Shown here piece after piece: positions 25,293 to 33,590 of a stretch of 64,000 nt of DNA. The DNA lies in the NCBI GenBank assembly GCA_016707705.1, contig JADJHD010000020.1:1-64000 (forward strand), in the 5' to 3' direction. The notes beneath the pieces were generated by a model that was not told where the DNA came from, did not search any database, and saw only the letters and a list, made by a program, of their open reading frames with translations. The number at the start of each line of letters is the position of its first letter. The stretch's first letter is position 1. The translations under genes were made by a program, and so were the position numbers. This DNA is from Bacteroidales bacterium. Its GTDB lineage: Bacteria > Bacteroidota > Bacteroidia > Bacteroidales > UBA4417.

Positions 25293-27929
25293 GTGGCAAA
25301 AGAGAAAGAACAAAAGGATCCAGCCCTTACCCCATTAATGAAGCAATACAACACCATCAAGGCGAAATACCCTGATGCAATACTATTATTCAGGGTGGGG
25401 GATTTTTATGAAACCTTTGGTGAGGATGCAATCAAGGCTTCTGAAATCCTAGGAATAATACTAACCAGAAGGGCTAACGGTTCTGCGCAGTATATTGAAC
25501 TTGCAGGATTTCCTCATCATTCTCTGGATACCTATTTGCCAAAACTGGTTCGGGCTGGCTTCCGGGTTGCAATTTGCGATCAGCTTGAAGACCCGAAACT
25601 TACCAAGACTATTGTTAAAAGAGGAGTTACCGAACTTGTAACACCCGGAGTATCATACAATGATAAAATTCTGGATAATAAGGAGAATAATTTCCTTGCA
25701 TCCATTCACCTTCTGCCAAAGTCATCAGGAATAGCCTTTCTGGATATCTCGACAGGAGAATTCATGCTGGCTCAGGGCTCTAACGACTATATTGATAAGC
25801 TCCTTCAGACCTTTAAACCCTCCGAGGTAATTGTCCAGAAAAACAAGAGGCAGCAGTTTACCGAAGGTTTTGGAGACCTGTTCTACCTCTCCTATTTTGA
25901 AGACTGGGTATTCACCTATGATTTTGCCCATGATTTGCTGAAGAAGCACTTTGGCACCACTTCCTTGAAGGGATTTGGCATTTCTGAACTGGATAATGCT
26001 GTAATAGCAGCCGGTGTTGCCTTGCATTACCTGTCGGAAACACAGCATGATAAGGTTCAGCATATCTGCAAACTATCCCGCATAGAGGAAGATCATTATG
26101 TGTGGCTCGACAGGTTCACAATCCGGAACCTTGAGCTGGTTCATTCACCCAATGATCCATCTGCAACTTTACTATCCGTTCTGGATAAGACCATCTCGCC
26201 CATGGGCTCAAGGTTGATGAGGAGGTGGCTGATGCTGCCACTCAAGGATCGGAAACCTGTGAAGGAGCGACACGAAATGGTGGAAGATCTTATAAACACA
26301 CCACAACTCGCAGGAGAACTTGAACACAATATCAAAATCATTGGAGATCTTGAAAGGCTCATCTCCAAAGTAGCAGTGGGAAGGGTTAGTCCAAGGGAAG
26401 TGCTGCAAATCAGGCGTGCACTTGAGGCGATTGTTCCAATTAAGGAAGCTTGTGGAAATTTTGCACATGAGGCAATGAAGCATCTTGGCGGACAACTGAA
26501 TCCGTGTGAACTGATTGCAGAGCAAATAGGCAAAACCATCAAGCCGGATCCACCTGCCATGGTTTCAAAGGGAATGGTAATAGAGGAAGGTATTTCACCC
26601 GAACTGGATGAACTCAGAAAAATGGCCTTTTCTGGCAAGGATTACCTGATCCAGATGCAGCAGCGTGAAATTGAGCGTACTGGTATCAGCTCCTTAAAAG
26701 TGGGGTTTAATAATGTTTTCGGTTATTTTCTGGAAGTCACCAATTCGCATAAGGATAAAGTTCCCGAGGAGTGGATTCGCAAGCAAACTCTCGTGAATGC
26801 TGAACGTTACATCACAGAGGAACTGAAGGATTACGAGCAAAAAATACTTGGAGCAGAAGAGAAAATACTGGAGATAGAAAGCCGGCTTTTCAATGAGCTG
26901 GTCTTAAAGCTTGCTGATTATGTGCAGCCCATTCAGTTGAATTCACAACTGATTGCGCGGCTTGACTGCCTTCTGTCACTTGCACGTGTAGCCGTTGAAA
27001 ATCGCTACACAAGGCCGGAAATCAATGATTCGTTCAGGATTGACATTAAACAGGGACGGCATCCGGTAATTGAAAAGCGGCTGCCAACCGGTGAAGAGTA
27101 TATCGCCAATGATGTCAGCCTCGACAATGAAGATCAGCAGATTATTATGCTGACAGGCCCCAATATGTCAGGAAAATCAGCACTTCTGCGACAAACTGCT
27201 TTGATTGTCCTGATGGCTCAGGTTGGGAGTTTTGTCCCGGCAGAATCAGCCAAAATTGGGATTGTCGACAAGATTTTTACACGTGTAGGTGCTTCCGATA
27301 ACATTGCATCCGGTGAATCTACCTTTATGGTGGAGATGAATGAAACAGCCAGCATCCTGAATAATATTTCGAATCGCAGTCTTATCCTGCTTGATGAAAT
27401 CGGGCGTGGTACGAGTACTTACGACGGCATTTCCATTGCATGGGCGATTGCTGATTACCTTCATGAGCATCCATTATACAAAGCCAAGGTGTTGTTTGCC
27501 ACCCATTATCATGAATTGAATGAGATGGCATCCAGTCATTCAAGAATCCGGAACTATCATATTTCGGTGAAGGAAATTGGCAATAAAGTAATTTTTCTTC
27601 GCAAGCTAACACCGGGTGGAAGCGAGCACAGCTTTGGTATCCATGTAGCACGAATGGCAGGAATGCCTGGAAGTCTGCTGAATAAGGCCGAACTTATGCT
27701 TGGATTGCTTGAAAAGAAGCATGGAGTTGAAAATCTTGGTCCTGCAGCTATGACCAAAAAAACCGATCAGAAGCAGCAGGATCAGTTCCAATTAAGCTTT
27801 TTCCAGCTTGATGATCCTTTATTGGAACGTATCAGGGATGACATCAAGTTGCTTGACATTGACACCCTTACGCCGGTTGAGGCACTGATGAAGCTAAATG
27901 AGATTAAAAAAATGTTGCAAAAATATTAG
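25293..27929 (+). CDS. mutS: DNA mismatch repair protein MutS
   Basis: An 878-residue mismatch-recognition ATPase. The N-terminal mismatch-binding motif is intact (LLFRVGDFYETFGEDA, with the Phe-x-Glu wedge). The connector, lever and clamp domains follow. The ATPase domain has Walker A GPNMSGKSALLRQ near residue 620, the ABC signature region STFMVEMNE, Walker B LLDEIGRGTSTYDG and a conserved FATHYHEL. Length is normal. The start codon is GTG, with a -7 box just upstream. It is divergent from the SpoU methyltransferase and followed by the tRNA pair. It is the MutS1 repair type, not MutS2. Confidence 0.97.
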   Translation: MAKEKEQKDPALTPLMKQYNTIKAKYPDAILLFRVGDFYETFGEDAIKASEILGIILTRRANGSAQYIELAGFPHHSLDTYLPKLVRAGFRVAICDQLEDPKLTKTIVKRGVTELVTPGVSYNDKILDNKENNFLASIHLLPKSSGIAFLDISTGEFMLAQGSNDYIDKLLQTFKPSEVIVQKNKRQQFTEGFGDLFYLSYFEDWVFTYDFAHDLLKKHFGTTSLKGFGISELDNAVIAAGVALHYLSETQHDKVQHICKLSRIEEDHYVWLDRFTIRNLELVHSPNDPSATLLSVLDKTISPMGSRLMRRWLMLPLKDRKPVKERHEMVEDLINTPQLAGELEHNIKIIGDLERLISKVAVGRVSPREVLQIRRALEAIVPIKEACGNFAHEAMKHLGGQLNPCELIAEQIGKTIKPDPPAMVSKGMVIEEGISPELDELRKMAFSGKDYLIQMQQREIERTGISSLKVGFNNVFGYFLEVTNSHKDKVPEEWIRKQTLVNAERYITEELKDYEQKILGAEEKILEIESRLFNELVLKLADYVQPIQLNSQLIARLDCLLSLARVAVENRYTRPEINDSFRIDIKQGRHPVIEKRLPTGEEYIANDVSLDNEDQQIIMLTGPNMSGKSALLRQTALIVLMAQVGSFVPAESAKIGIVDKIFTRVGASDNIASGESTFMVEMNETASILNNISNRSLILLDEIGRGTSTYDGISIAWAIADYLHEHPLYKAKVLFATHYHELNEMASSHSRIRNYHISVKEIGNKVIFLRKLTPGGSEHSFGIHVARMAGMPGSLLNKAELMLGLLEKKHGVENLGPAAMTKKTDQKQQDQFQLSFFQLDDPLLERIRDDIKLLDIDTLTPVEALMKLNEIKKMLQKY

Positions 27930-27936
27930 CGGTTTT

Positions 27937-27965
27937 TTTGCAATTTAAAAATAGTTGTATATTTG
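27937..27965 (+). promoter_or_regulatory. Promoter of the tRNA-Gly/tRNA-Leu unit
   Basis: A TTTG -33 element (27937-27940) and a TATATTTG -7 element (27958-27965) are separated by 17 bases, a near-ideal Bacteroidota housekeeping promoter. The tRNA-Gly begins 22 bases after the -7 box. Confidence 0.75.
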
Positions 27966-27987
27966 CACTCCCAAACACAATACTCCT

Positions 27988-28060
27988 GCGGAAGTAGCTC
28001 AGTTGGTAGAGCACAACCTTGCCAAGGTTGGGGTCGCGAGTTCGAGTCTCGTTTTCCGCT
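27988..28060 (+). tRNA. tRNA-Gly (GCC)
   Basis: A 73-base cloverleaf with acceptor stem GCGGAAG/TTTCCGC, D-loop AGCTCAGTTGGTAGAGC, anticodon stem CAACC/GGTTG around TTGCCAA (anticodon GCC) and a TTCGAGT T-loop. CCA is not encoded. Confidence 0.97.
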
Positions 28061-28072
28061 CAGATGATGAAA

Positions 28073-28101
28073 GCCTCCTGTTATTCTGACATGGAGGTTT
28101 T
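28073..28101 (+). terminator. Weak hairpin with T-run between the two tRNAs
   Basis: CCTCC (28074-28078) pairs with GGAGG (28093-28097) around a 14-base loop, followed by a run of T. It could be a partial terminator or a processing hairpin. Confidence 0.35.
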
Positions 28102-28114
28102 TTTTCAGACCAGT

Positions 28115-28199
28115 GCCCGGATGGTGAAACTGGTAGACACGAAGGACTTAAAATCCTTTGGCCATTGCGGCCATGCCGGTTCGATTCCGGCTCCGGGTA
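28115..28199 (+). tRNA. tRNA-Leu (UAA)
   Basis: An 85-base class II tRNA. The acceptor stem is GCCCGGA/TCCGGGT, the anticodon stem AAGGA/TCCTT surrounds CTTAAAA (anticodon TAA), and a variable arm and TTCGATT T-loop follow. The CCA tail is encoded at 28200-28202, unlike in the neighbouring tRNA-Gly. Confidence 0.97.
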
Positions 28200-28213
28200 C
28201 CAATACAAAAGCA

Positions 28214-28258
28214 AAATGCAAGGTTCAAATTTTTACCATTTGAATCTTGCATTTTTCG
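28214..28258. terminator. Strong hairpin terminator after tRNA-Leu
   Basis: A 17-bp stem (28214-28230 with 28238-28254, one G-T pair) with a 7-base loop is followed by T's. It lies between the tRNA unit and the convergent DoxX gene and may serve both strands. Confidence 0.85.
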
Positions 28259-28295
28259 TTTCTGACAACGCTCTACTGTCTTTGTAATTGATTCC

Positions 28296-28658
28296 TTAAA
28301 ACCTGTTCAACGCCACAAAAACAGACAATCCGAGAAAAATAATTGTAGCCGGAATATCTTTGAATTCTTTTTTCCTGATATGATATCCCATAGCCAGAAT
28401 CATAATTGTTGCTATGCCACATGCAGCTATGGGAGTCAGAACAGGAAGAATGTTCAGGAATAAGGGAAGGATCAGACCAAAAGCCCCGGCAATCTTTGAG
28501 GAGCAGATGAAATAACGTAACCAGTTTGGGAATTCCTTTACCCAGGAAAGTTTAGGTGCTAATTTTTCTTTCGGCATCAATAGTATGATTAATCCGGAAG
28601 AGAAGAAGACAATGGCAAGAATGCCTTGAATAATCCATAATGTTGTGTTCATGATCAT
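28296..28658 (-). CDS. DoxX family membrane protein
   Basis: A 120-residue protein with four hydrophobic segments and the DoxX-like pattern: an N-terminal WIIQGILAIVFFSSGLIILL helix, the KLSWVKEFPNWLRYFICSSKIAGAFGLILP region, and a short C-terminal helix. Members are small inner-membrane proteins, some linked to thiol or redox stress, most uncharacterised. It is the last gene of a likely three-gene minus-strand unit with a methyltransferase (14-base gap) and an Rrf2-type regulator, so it may be regulated by that protein. Confidence 0.85.
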   Translation of the reverse strand: MIMNTTLWIIQGILAIVFFSSGLIILLMPKEKLAPKLSWVKEFPNWLRYFICSSKIAGAFGLILPLFLNILPVLTPIAACGIATIMILAMGYHIRKKEFKDIPATIIFLGLSVFVALNRF

Positions 28659-28672
28659 TGGTTTTTAGTTAT

Positions 28673-29329
28673 TTAATGGTTTGTTATTATTTCAATTGTT
28701 GCATTATTGTTAAATACCAGGGATTTTGAATATCCAAGACCTTCCTTTGCTGCGAATTCTTTCAACCAGTTTTGTCTTTGCCATTTCCGCCCACTTTGTG
28801 AAGTAGCAATGCGCCAAACAGGGAATGTCCAGTTAAAGGAAGATGCAGGAAAGGTGGACATTTCAATAAATGCCGAAATGAATGACCGTTGTCCGGTAGG
28901 TGTCAGAACAATTAATTTCCCTCCCGGCTTGAGCACCCTCAGAGCTTCGCACATTAACTGTGATTTCGTAGAGTCATCAACAAGGAACAGAACTGAGCAA
29001 AGAGTCACCACATCAAAAGCATCTGTCAGAAATTCAAGAGGGGCATTTCTTTTTTGATAGAAGAATGAGATGTTCTCTGATTTCAGATTTCTCCTTGCCT
29101 CGTCAATTAAAGCGATATTTATATCAATTCCTGTGACTAGAAGACTGGCATCCTGAGAATTCAGTAGTTCGGGCAATCTTCCCGGACCGGTTCCTATATC
29201 AAGCATTCTTTTGCTTGAAGAGTCGTTTATGATATTTTCCACCACAGGCATTAAAAATTCCCGATACCAGGAGCTTTGGGTTGCTTTTAAAAAGAGAGAC
29301 ATGTCATGAATCTTATGAATGAGTTGCAA
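28673..29329 (-). CDS. Class I SAM-dependent methyltransferase
   Basis: A 218-residue protein with a Rossmann-type methyltransferase core. Motif I is MLDIGTGPGRLPELL, the acidic residue after strand 2 is in VTGIDINIALIDEA, and the post-I and motif II segments are DVVTLCSVLFLVDD and VLKPGGKLIVLTP. This pattern matches UbiE/Methyltransf_11-type small-molecule methyltransferases. The longest frame starts with TTG at 29329; an ATG at 29302 is an alternative. It lies between the Rrf2 regulator gene and the DoxX gene. The substrate is unknown. Confidence 0.85.
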   Translation of the reverse strand: MQLIHKIHDMSLFLKATQSSWYREFLMPVVENIINDSSSKRMLDIGTGPGRLPELLNSQDASLLVTGIDINIALIDEARRNLKSENISFFYQKRNAPLEFLTDAFDVVTLCSVLFLVDDSTKSQLMCEALRVLKPGGKLIVLTPTGQRSFISAFIEMSTFPASSFNWTFPVWRIATSQSGRKWQRQNWLKEFAAKEGLGYSKSLVFNNNATIEIITNH

Positions 29330-29384
29330 TGTTATTTATTAATTATTCTTAATATGTTGTTTATTTAGTTTAGGATAAAAAAAA

Positions 29385-29804
29385 TTATGAGTCAAGTATA
29401 TCCTTCAGGGTTGTTCTCTGTAATTCAGCCTTCATAACCTCTTCTACCCTCATTAGCCTGTCGGTTACAGCTTTCTTTACTGAATCGGGCCTTTGTCCGG
29501 CAGCTTTAATTTCAAAATTGGTTTGAAACAATGATTTTTGATTTTCCATGGCAAGCAGAATATCAAGAAGATTAATCTGCTCATTGCTCTTGGCGAAGCG
29601 CACTCCCCCATTAATTCCTTCCTTCGATTCCAGGATTCCAGCTCTGATGAGATTATTAAAAATCACTGTTAACGTAGGCTTGGGAATATCCAGTAATTCC
29701 GAAATTACTTTAGTGGAAATATATTCGGTTTCTCCCCTTCTGATCTTATCGGAGATAAAAACCAGAACCAGAATTGATTTGGAAAAGGAGAGTGAGTATG
29801 CCAT
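29385..29804 (-). CDS. Rrf2 family transcriptional regulator without cysteines
   Basis: A 139-residue winged-helix regulator. The N-terminal helix-turn-helix covers SKSILVLVFISDKI through ISELLDIPKPTLTVIFNNLIRAGILES and the wing GINGGVRFAKS. Fe-S sensing Rrf2 proteins such as IscR and NsrR carry three cysteines, but this protein has none, so it does not sense through such a cluster. It is first in the probable operon with the methyltransferase and DoxX genes and may autoregulate it. A TATATTTG box lies 28 bases upstream. Confidence 0.88.
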   Translation of the reverse strand: MAYSLSFSKSILVLVFISDKIRRGETEYISTKVISELLDIPKPTLTVIFNNLIRAGILESKEGINGGVRFAKSNEQINLLDILLAMENQKSLFQTNFEIKAAGQRPDSVKKAVTDRLMRVEEVMKAELQRTTLKDILDS

Positions 29805-29831
29805 AACTAAATATTCTCAATATTGAGTTTG

Positions 29832-29839
29832 CAAATATA
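29832..29839 (-). promoter_or_regulatory. -7 box of the Rrf2 operon
   Basis: On the minus strand this reads TATATTTG, a perfect TAnnTTTG match 28 bases upstream of the regulator's ATG. Confidence 0.5.
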
Positions 29840-29944
29840 CACCAGTTTTTCTGTTTTCCTATTTTATTTCATTTTTTCTCCAGAAGTATTGAAATTTAAT
29901 TCAGATGAGAAAGCTGTCTAAAAACCGATTTCACTAATTAGACT

Positions 29945-29952
29945 TACCTTTG
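29945..29952 (+). promoter_or_regulatory. -7 box of the DEAD-family helicase gene
   Basis: TACCTTTG matches TAnnTTTG 22 bases upstream of ATG 29974. It overlaps a possible TTG start at 29950, so that earlier start is unlikely. Confidence 0.45.
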
Positions 29953-29973
29953 CCACCTACCCACACACTGCAG

Positions 29974-31278
29974 ATGATACAAAGAATACTTGAGAACCTG
30001 AAGATTGCAGCACTCAATGAAATGCAGCTGGCGTCAATTGAAGCCAATAAAGCCGGAACTGATATTGTTCTGCTCTCCCCTACCGGATCAGGTAAAACCC
30101 TGGCATTTCTATTGCCTGTTGTAAGTCAGCTCGACAACTCCATCCCAACAGTTCAGGTTATGATTCTGGCTCCTTCAAGGGAACTGGCCATCCAGATTGA
30201 GCAGGTATTTCGCTCAATGGGGACTGAATTCAAGGTGAATTGCTGCTATGGTGGACACCCTATGAAAGTTGAAATCAATAATCTCAAACATCCGCCTGCA
30301 GTCCTGATTGGCACTCCCGGAAGAATTGCCGACCATATGCGGCGGGGCACTTTTGACACTGATACAATACAGACTATTATTCTGGATGAATTCGACAAAT
30401 CCCTGGAATTCGGATTTCAGGAGGAGATGTCGTTTATAATCAGCGAGCTTTACAATCTAAAAAAGCGCATTCTGACTTCTGCTTCTGAAGCTATCGCTAT
30501 TCCAGAATTTGCTGGGGTTACATCCCCTCTCAGAATTAACTATTTATCTGACTCTCAACCTAAAGGACTTAAACTGAAAGCCGTCACCAGCGAAGGCCGG
30601 GATAAACTGGAAGCTCTTTTCTCACTCATTTGTCATTTAGGTAACTCTACAACCCTGATTTTCTGCAATCACAGGGAAGCCGTGGAGCGAATCAGCGAAT
30701 TGTTGTATGACAAGGGCCTTGTCCATGGAATATATCATGGCGGATTGGAGCAGGAAGAACGTGAACGTGCTCTGATCAAGTTCCGTAATGGCAGCCACCA
30801 AATCCTGATTACAACAGACCTTGCCTCGCGCGGACTGGATATTCCTGAAATTGAAAATGTCATCCATTATCAGTTCCCCACAACTGCTGACGCATACATG
30901 CACCGCAATGGCCGCACAGCCCGCATGCATGCCGAAGGAACCGCCTATCTTATCATGGGAGAAGGCGATCATCTGCCTGCATTCCTCAAAGAAAAGCCCG
31001 AATATGTCAAACTGGACGCCATCCCCCTATTGCCTGAAAATTCAAAATGGGATACCCTTTTCGTTGCAGCTGGAAAAAAGGATAAGATCAATAAGACAGA
31101 TATTGTCGGACTCCTGATACAAAAGGGGAAACTGCATAAGGATGAAATCGGATTGATTGAAGTGCTTGATTATTCATCTTTTGTAGCAGTGAAGCGTGAA
31201 AAGATCAATAAGGTAGTCCAGTTGCTGCGTTTTGAGAAAATCAAGAAGAAATCGGTGAAGATTGAGGTTTCGATATAA
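29974..31278 (+). CDS. DEAD/DEAH box RNA helicase with DEFD motif II
   Basis: A 434-residue ATP-dependent RNA helicase with two RecA domains. Motif I is SPTGSGKT (residues 35-42), motif Ia is APSRELA, motif Ib is TPGRI, and motif II is DEFD (138-141) in place of DEAD. Motif III reads TSAS in place of SAT. The second domain has ITTDLASRGLDIPE and motif VI HRNGRTAR. There is a short C-terminal extension but no DbpA-type RNA-binding domain. It may act in ribosome assembly or RNA turnover, as DEAD proteins do. The variant motifs II and III may change ATP-hydrolysis coupling. ATG 29974 is chosen over an upstream TTG inside the promoter. Confidence 0.9.
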   Translation: MIQRILENLKIAALNEMQLASIEANKAGTDIVLLSPTGSGKTLAFLLPVVSQLDNSIPTVQVMILAPSRELAIQIEQVFRSMGTEFKVNCCYGGHPMKVEINNLKHPPAVLIGTPGRIADHMRRGTFDTDTIQTIILDEFDKSLEFGFQEEMSFIISELYNLKKRILTSASEAIAIPEFAGVTSPLRINYLSDSQPKGLKLKAVTSEGRDKLEALFSLICHLGNSTTLIFCNHREAVERISELLYDKGLVHGIYHGGLEQEERERALIKFRNGSHQILITTDLASRGLDIPEIENVIHYQFPTTADAYMHRNGRTARMHAEGTAYLIMGEGDHLPAFLKEKPEYVKLDAIPLLPENSKWDTLFVAAGKKDKINKTDIVGLLIQKGKLHKDEIGLIEVLDYSSFVAVKREKINKVVQLLRFEKIKKKSVKIEVSI

Positions 31279-31625
31279 GCAAGCTGAATCCAACAGCAAT
31301 TAGTTTGTTTCAAATATCAGTCTCTTTTTATGAATTAAGCAAAGATTCATTCTCAATTCCTGCAGATTGAGTTATATCGTGCATGGCAGATTAGCCGTGG
31401 ATCTCAAAGATTTGTATATTGAATTGGCACAGGTATAATTCATCTCTGTCTCATCTTTCAATTTGGGAAGTAATCCATATCCTGAAAATGCTCATCCAGG
31501 CTGGAATCAAGAACTGCGGCTTTCACTACATTTTGCAATTATATCACGGGGAAAGGTCAAATTGACTACTTTTTTCAATTATCTGATTTGGAATATTAGA
31601 ATACATTTGTGTAAAAGAGAGTGAC
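31279..31625. other. Gene-free interval before the ECF sigma factor
   Basis: 347 bases separate the helicase from the polysaccharide locus. The right end carries a TACATTTG -7 box. I see no other structure or credible small gene here. Confidence 0.5.
31602..31609 (+). promoter_or_regulatory. -7 box of the ECF sigma factor gene
   Basis: TACATTTG matches TAnnTTTG 16 bases upstream of the sigma factor ATG. A TTTG at 31587-31590 is closer than the usual -33 spacing. Confidence 0.45.
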
Positions 31626-32216
31626 ATGTCCGATTTAATGGCTTCGTACGAAAAAATACTGATCGGAAAGCTTATCAACAGTGATCAGACAGCCTTTACC
31701 ATCATCTTCAAGCGGTACTATGAAGACCTTGTTCGTTTCTCATTTGGGATTACAAGACATCAGGATTCATCAGAAGAAATTGTTCAGGATGTATTCCTGA
31801 AACTTTGGGAGAATCGCTCTAAACTGGAGATACACTACTCACTTAAATCTTACCTTTTAAAGTCGGTCCAGAACAAGAGCATAGATAACCTCCGTCATGC
31901 AAGCATTACCAATGCCTATGCTTCAATTATGCTGGAGCATCCGGTCCTATTTGAGAACGACACAGAGAATTATGTTTTTTTCAGTGAGTTGGCGAATAAC
32001 TTCCAACAAGCCATGGAAAAAATCCCGGCTCAATATGCTGAAGTTTTCAGGATGAGCCGCCTTGAGTCACTTAACTATCAGGAAATAGCTACCAAACTGG
32101 GAATCTCCGTCCGCACGGTAGAGGTTCGTATTAGCAAAGCGATTTCTCTGCTTCGAAATGAATTAAAGGATTTTCTTATTGCCTTATTTATTATTCTTCA
32201 ATTATTTCATTATTAA
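31626..32216 (+). CDS. ECF RNA polymerase sigma factor (Bacteroidetes FecI-like type)
   Basis: A 196-residue sigma-70 family factor with only regions 2 and 4. Region 2 covers FTIIFKRYYEDLVRFSFGITRHQDSSEEIVQDVFLKLWENR, and region 4 contains RLESLNYQEIATKLGISVRTVEVRISKA with its helix-turn-helix. It is the first gene of a polysaccharide utilisation locus and lies 100 bases upstream of its FecR-type anti-sigma gene. By analogy with other Bacteroidota loci it should activate the following SusC/SusD genes when the outer-membrane transporter signals substrate. An ATG at residue 5 is an alternative start. Confidence 0.92.
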   Translation: MSDLMASYEKILIGKLINSDQTAFTIIFKRYYEDLVRFSFGITRHQDSSEEIVQDVFLKLWENRSKLEIHYSLKSYLLKSVQNKSIDNLRHASITNAYASIMLEHPVLFENDTENYVFFSELANNFQQAMEKIPAQYAEVFRMSRLESLNYQEIATKLGISVRTVEVRISKAISLLRNELKDFLIALFIILQLFHY

Positions 32217-32316
32217 CTCATTAAACATAAACAAGATCAAGTCAGCCGACAATTTTTCGATAAAAAGAAAAATAATGTCAGAAACCAATGTGGTTTGCAA
32301 ACCCTAAAACGTCTTT

Positions 32317-33375
32317 ATGTTGACAGAAAGAAATATGAATACATCAGGTTCGGATCAAATTGACCAGTTAATTGCCAGGTTTCTGGGTGGACAGTCCACT
32401 GCTGAAGAAATCCAGCAGCTCGAACTATGGATCAAGGAATCAGACAACAATCGCAAGTATTTCCTTCAGATGAAAAACCTTTGGGATGCCTCAGTTCAGA
32501 TACCAGTCTCAACTGATAAAGCATTAAATAAGGTTATACAGAAAATCAAGCCTGAGCCAACACGAATAAGTATATGGCAATTCATGCAGAAAGTTGCGGC
32601 TATTCTATTTATCCCTTTGCTAATCACAGCAATTTGGATGGGTTTGTCAAAAAGCTCTGATAATAATAGTTCTGCCTTAAGCTACCATCAGGTTGTTGCT
32701 GCATTTGGCACATTCTCCAAGGTAGATTTGCCTGATGGCTCGAAAGTGTGGCTAAATTCAGGGAGCAGTCTGAGATATCCTGAAAAATTCAATACCAGCA
32801 ATCGGGTAGTATACCTGATCGGGGAAGGCTATTTCGAGGTAAATGCCAATAAATCCGTTCCATTTCTTGTAACTACCCCATACTTTACTGTAAAGGCTAC
32901 AGGTACAAAATTCAATATCAGGGCTGAAAGGAACTTCAGGTCACCTTCAGTCACTTTGGTTGAAGGGACTGTCGCCATACAAAAAAATGTTGCCGGGCAA
33001 CCCAAGGATTTGATCACCTATCTAAAGCCAAGTCAACATCTGAGTTATGATACACTGACCGGTCACTTCAATATTCAAACGGAGGATACTTATAAGCATT
33101 TTGCCTGGATAGATGGCAAGCTGGTCTTCAGAAATGACAATATCAGTGAGGTTGCGCGAAGGATAAGCCTTCAGTACAATGTTGACATTGAAATAAGAGG
33201 AAACGAAATAAAAAAATACCGTTACAGGGCTACCTTTGAGAGCGAACCTCTCGGCGAACTCCTCAGACTCCTTAAAATCTCTTCCCCTATCGATTATCTT
33301 GAAGTAAAGCCAAAAGCATTACCTGATGGAACTTTTTCCAGAAGAAAAATCATCATATTCTCTTCAACCAATTGA
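32317..33375 (+). CDS. FecR family anti-sigma factor
   Basis: A 352-residue inner-membrane regulator. The N-terminal cytoplasmic part (IDQLIARFLGGQSTAEEIQQLELWI) should hold the sigma factor. One membrane helix lies at about residues 90-110 (VAAILFIPLLITAIWMGL). The periplasmic FecR domain has LPDGSKVWLNSGSSLRYPEKF and GEGYFEVN, and the C-terminal DUF4974-like domain ends with the DYLEVKP region. It would receive the signal from the STN domain of the neighbouring SusC protein. ATG 32317 and ATG 32335 are both possible starts. Confidence 0.92.
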   Translation: MLTERNMNTSGSDQIDQLIARFLGGQSTAEEIQQLELWIKESDNNRKYFLQMKNLWDASVQIPVSTDKALNKVIQKIKPEPTRISIWQFMQKVAAILFIPLLITAIWMGLSKSSDNNSSALSYHQVVAAFGTFSKVDLPDGSKVWLNSGSSLRYPEKFNTSNRVVYLIGEGYFEVNANKSVPFLVTTPYFTVKATGTKFNIRAERNFRSPSVTLVEGTVAIQKNVAGQPKDLITYLKPSQHLSYDTLTGHFNIQTEDTYKHFAWIDGKLVFRNDNISEVARRISLQYNVDIEIRGNEIKKYRYRATFESEPLGELLRLLKISSPIDYLEVKPKALPDGTFSRRKIIIFSSTN

Positions 33376-33497
33376 TTGATTAATCGTGCCAATACCACTG
33401 TCCTTTTAAACCTAAGCACAGATAACTGTCGAATACAGCATTAGGTTTAAAAATACCGGACTAAACAAAAGCAAACTCGATTAATAATCAATCAATT
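33370..33497. repeat. Imperfect long inverted repeat between fecR-like and susC-like genes
   Basis: The left arm 33370-33386 (AATTGATTGATTAATCG) is complementary to 33478-33497 apart from a three-base bulge. The arms are about 90 bases apart and overlap the end of the anti-sigma gene. They could fold in mRNA and separate regulator from transporter expression. Confidence 0.45.
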
Positions 33498-33590
33498 CTG
33501 AATGCAAGATTAAGTTGAGTTTTCTCTAACTGGAAATTGAAGTCATAAGGAATCACTTCATCGTTTTTCATACCTAAAACTAACCAGTTT

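Noticed and set aside
26141..26638. A 165-residue minus-strand frame inside mutS
   Set aside because: Antisense of a fully conserved gene with no family similarity visible.
29950..29973. TTG at 29950 as the helicase start
   Set aside because: It falls inside a TAnnTTTG promoter box, and ATG 29974 is at a suitable distance.
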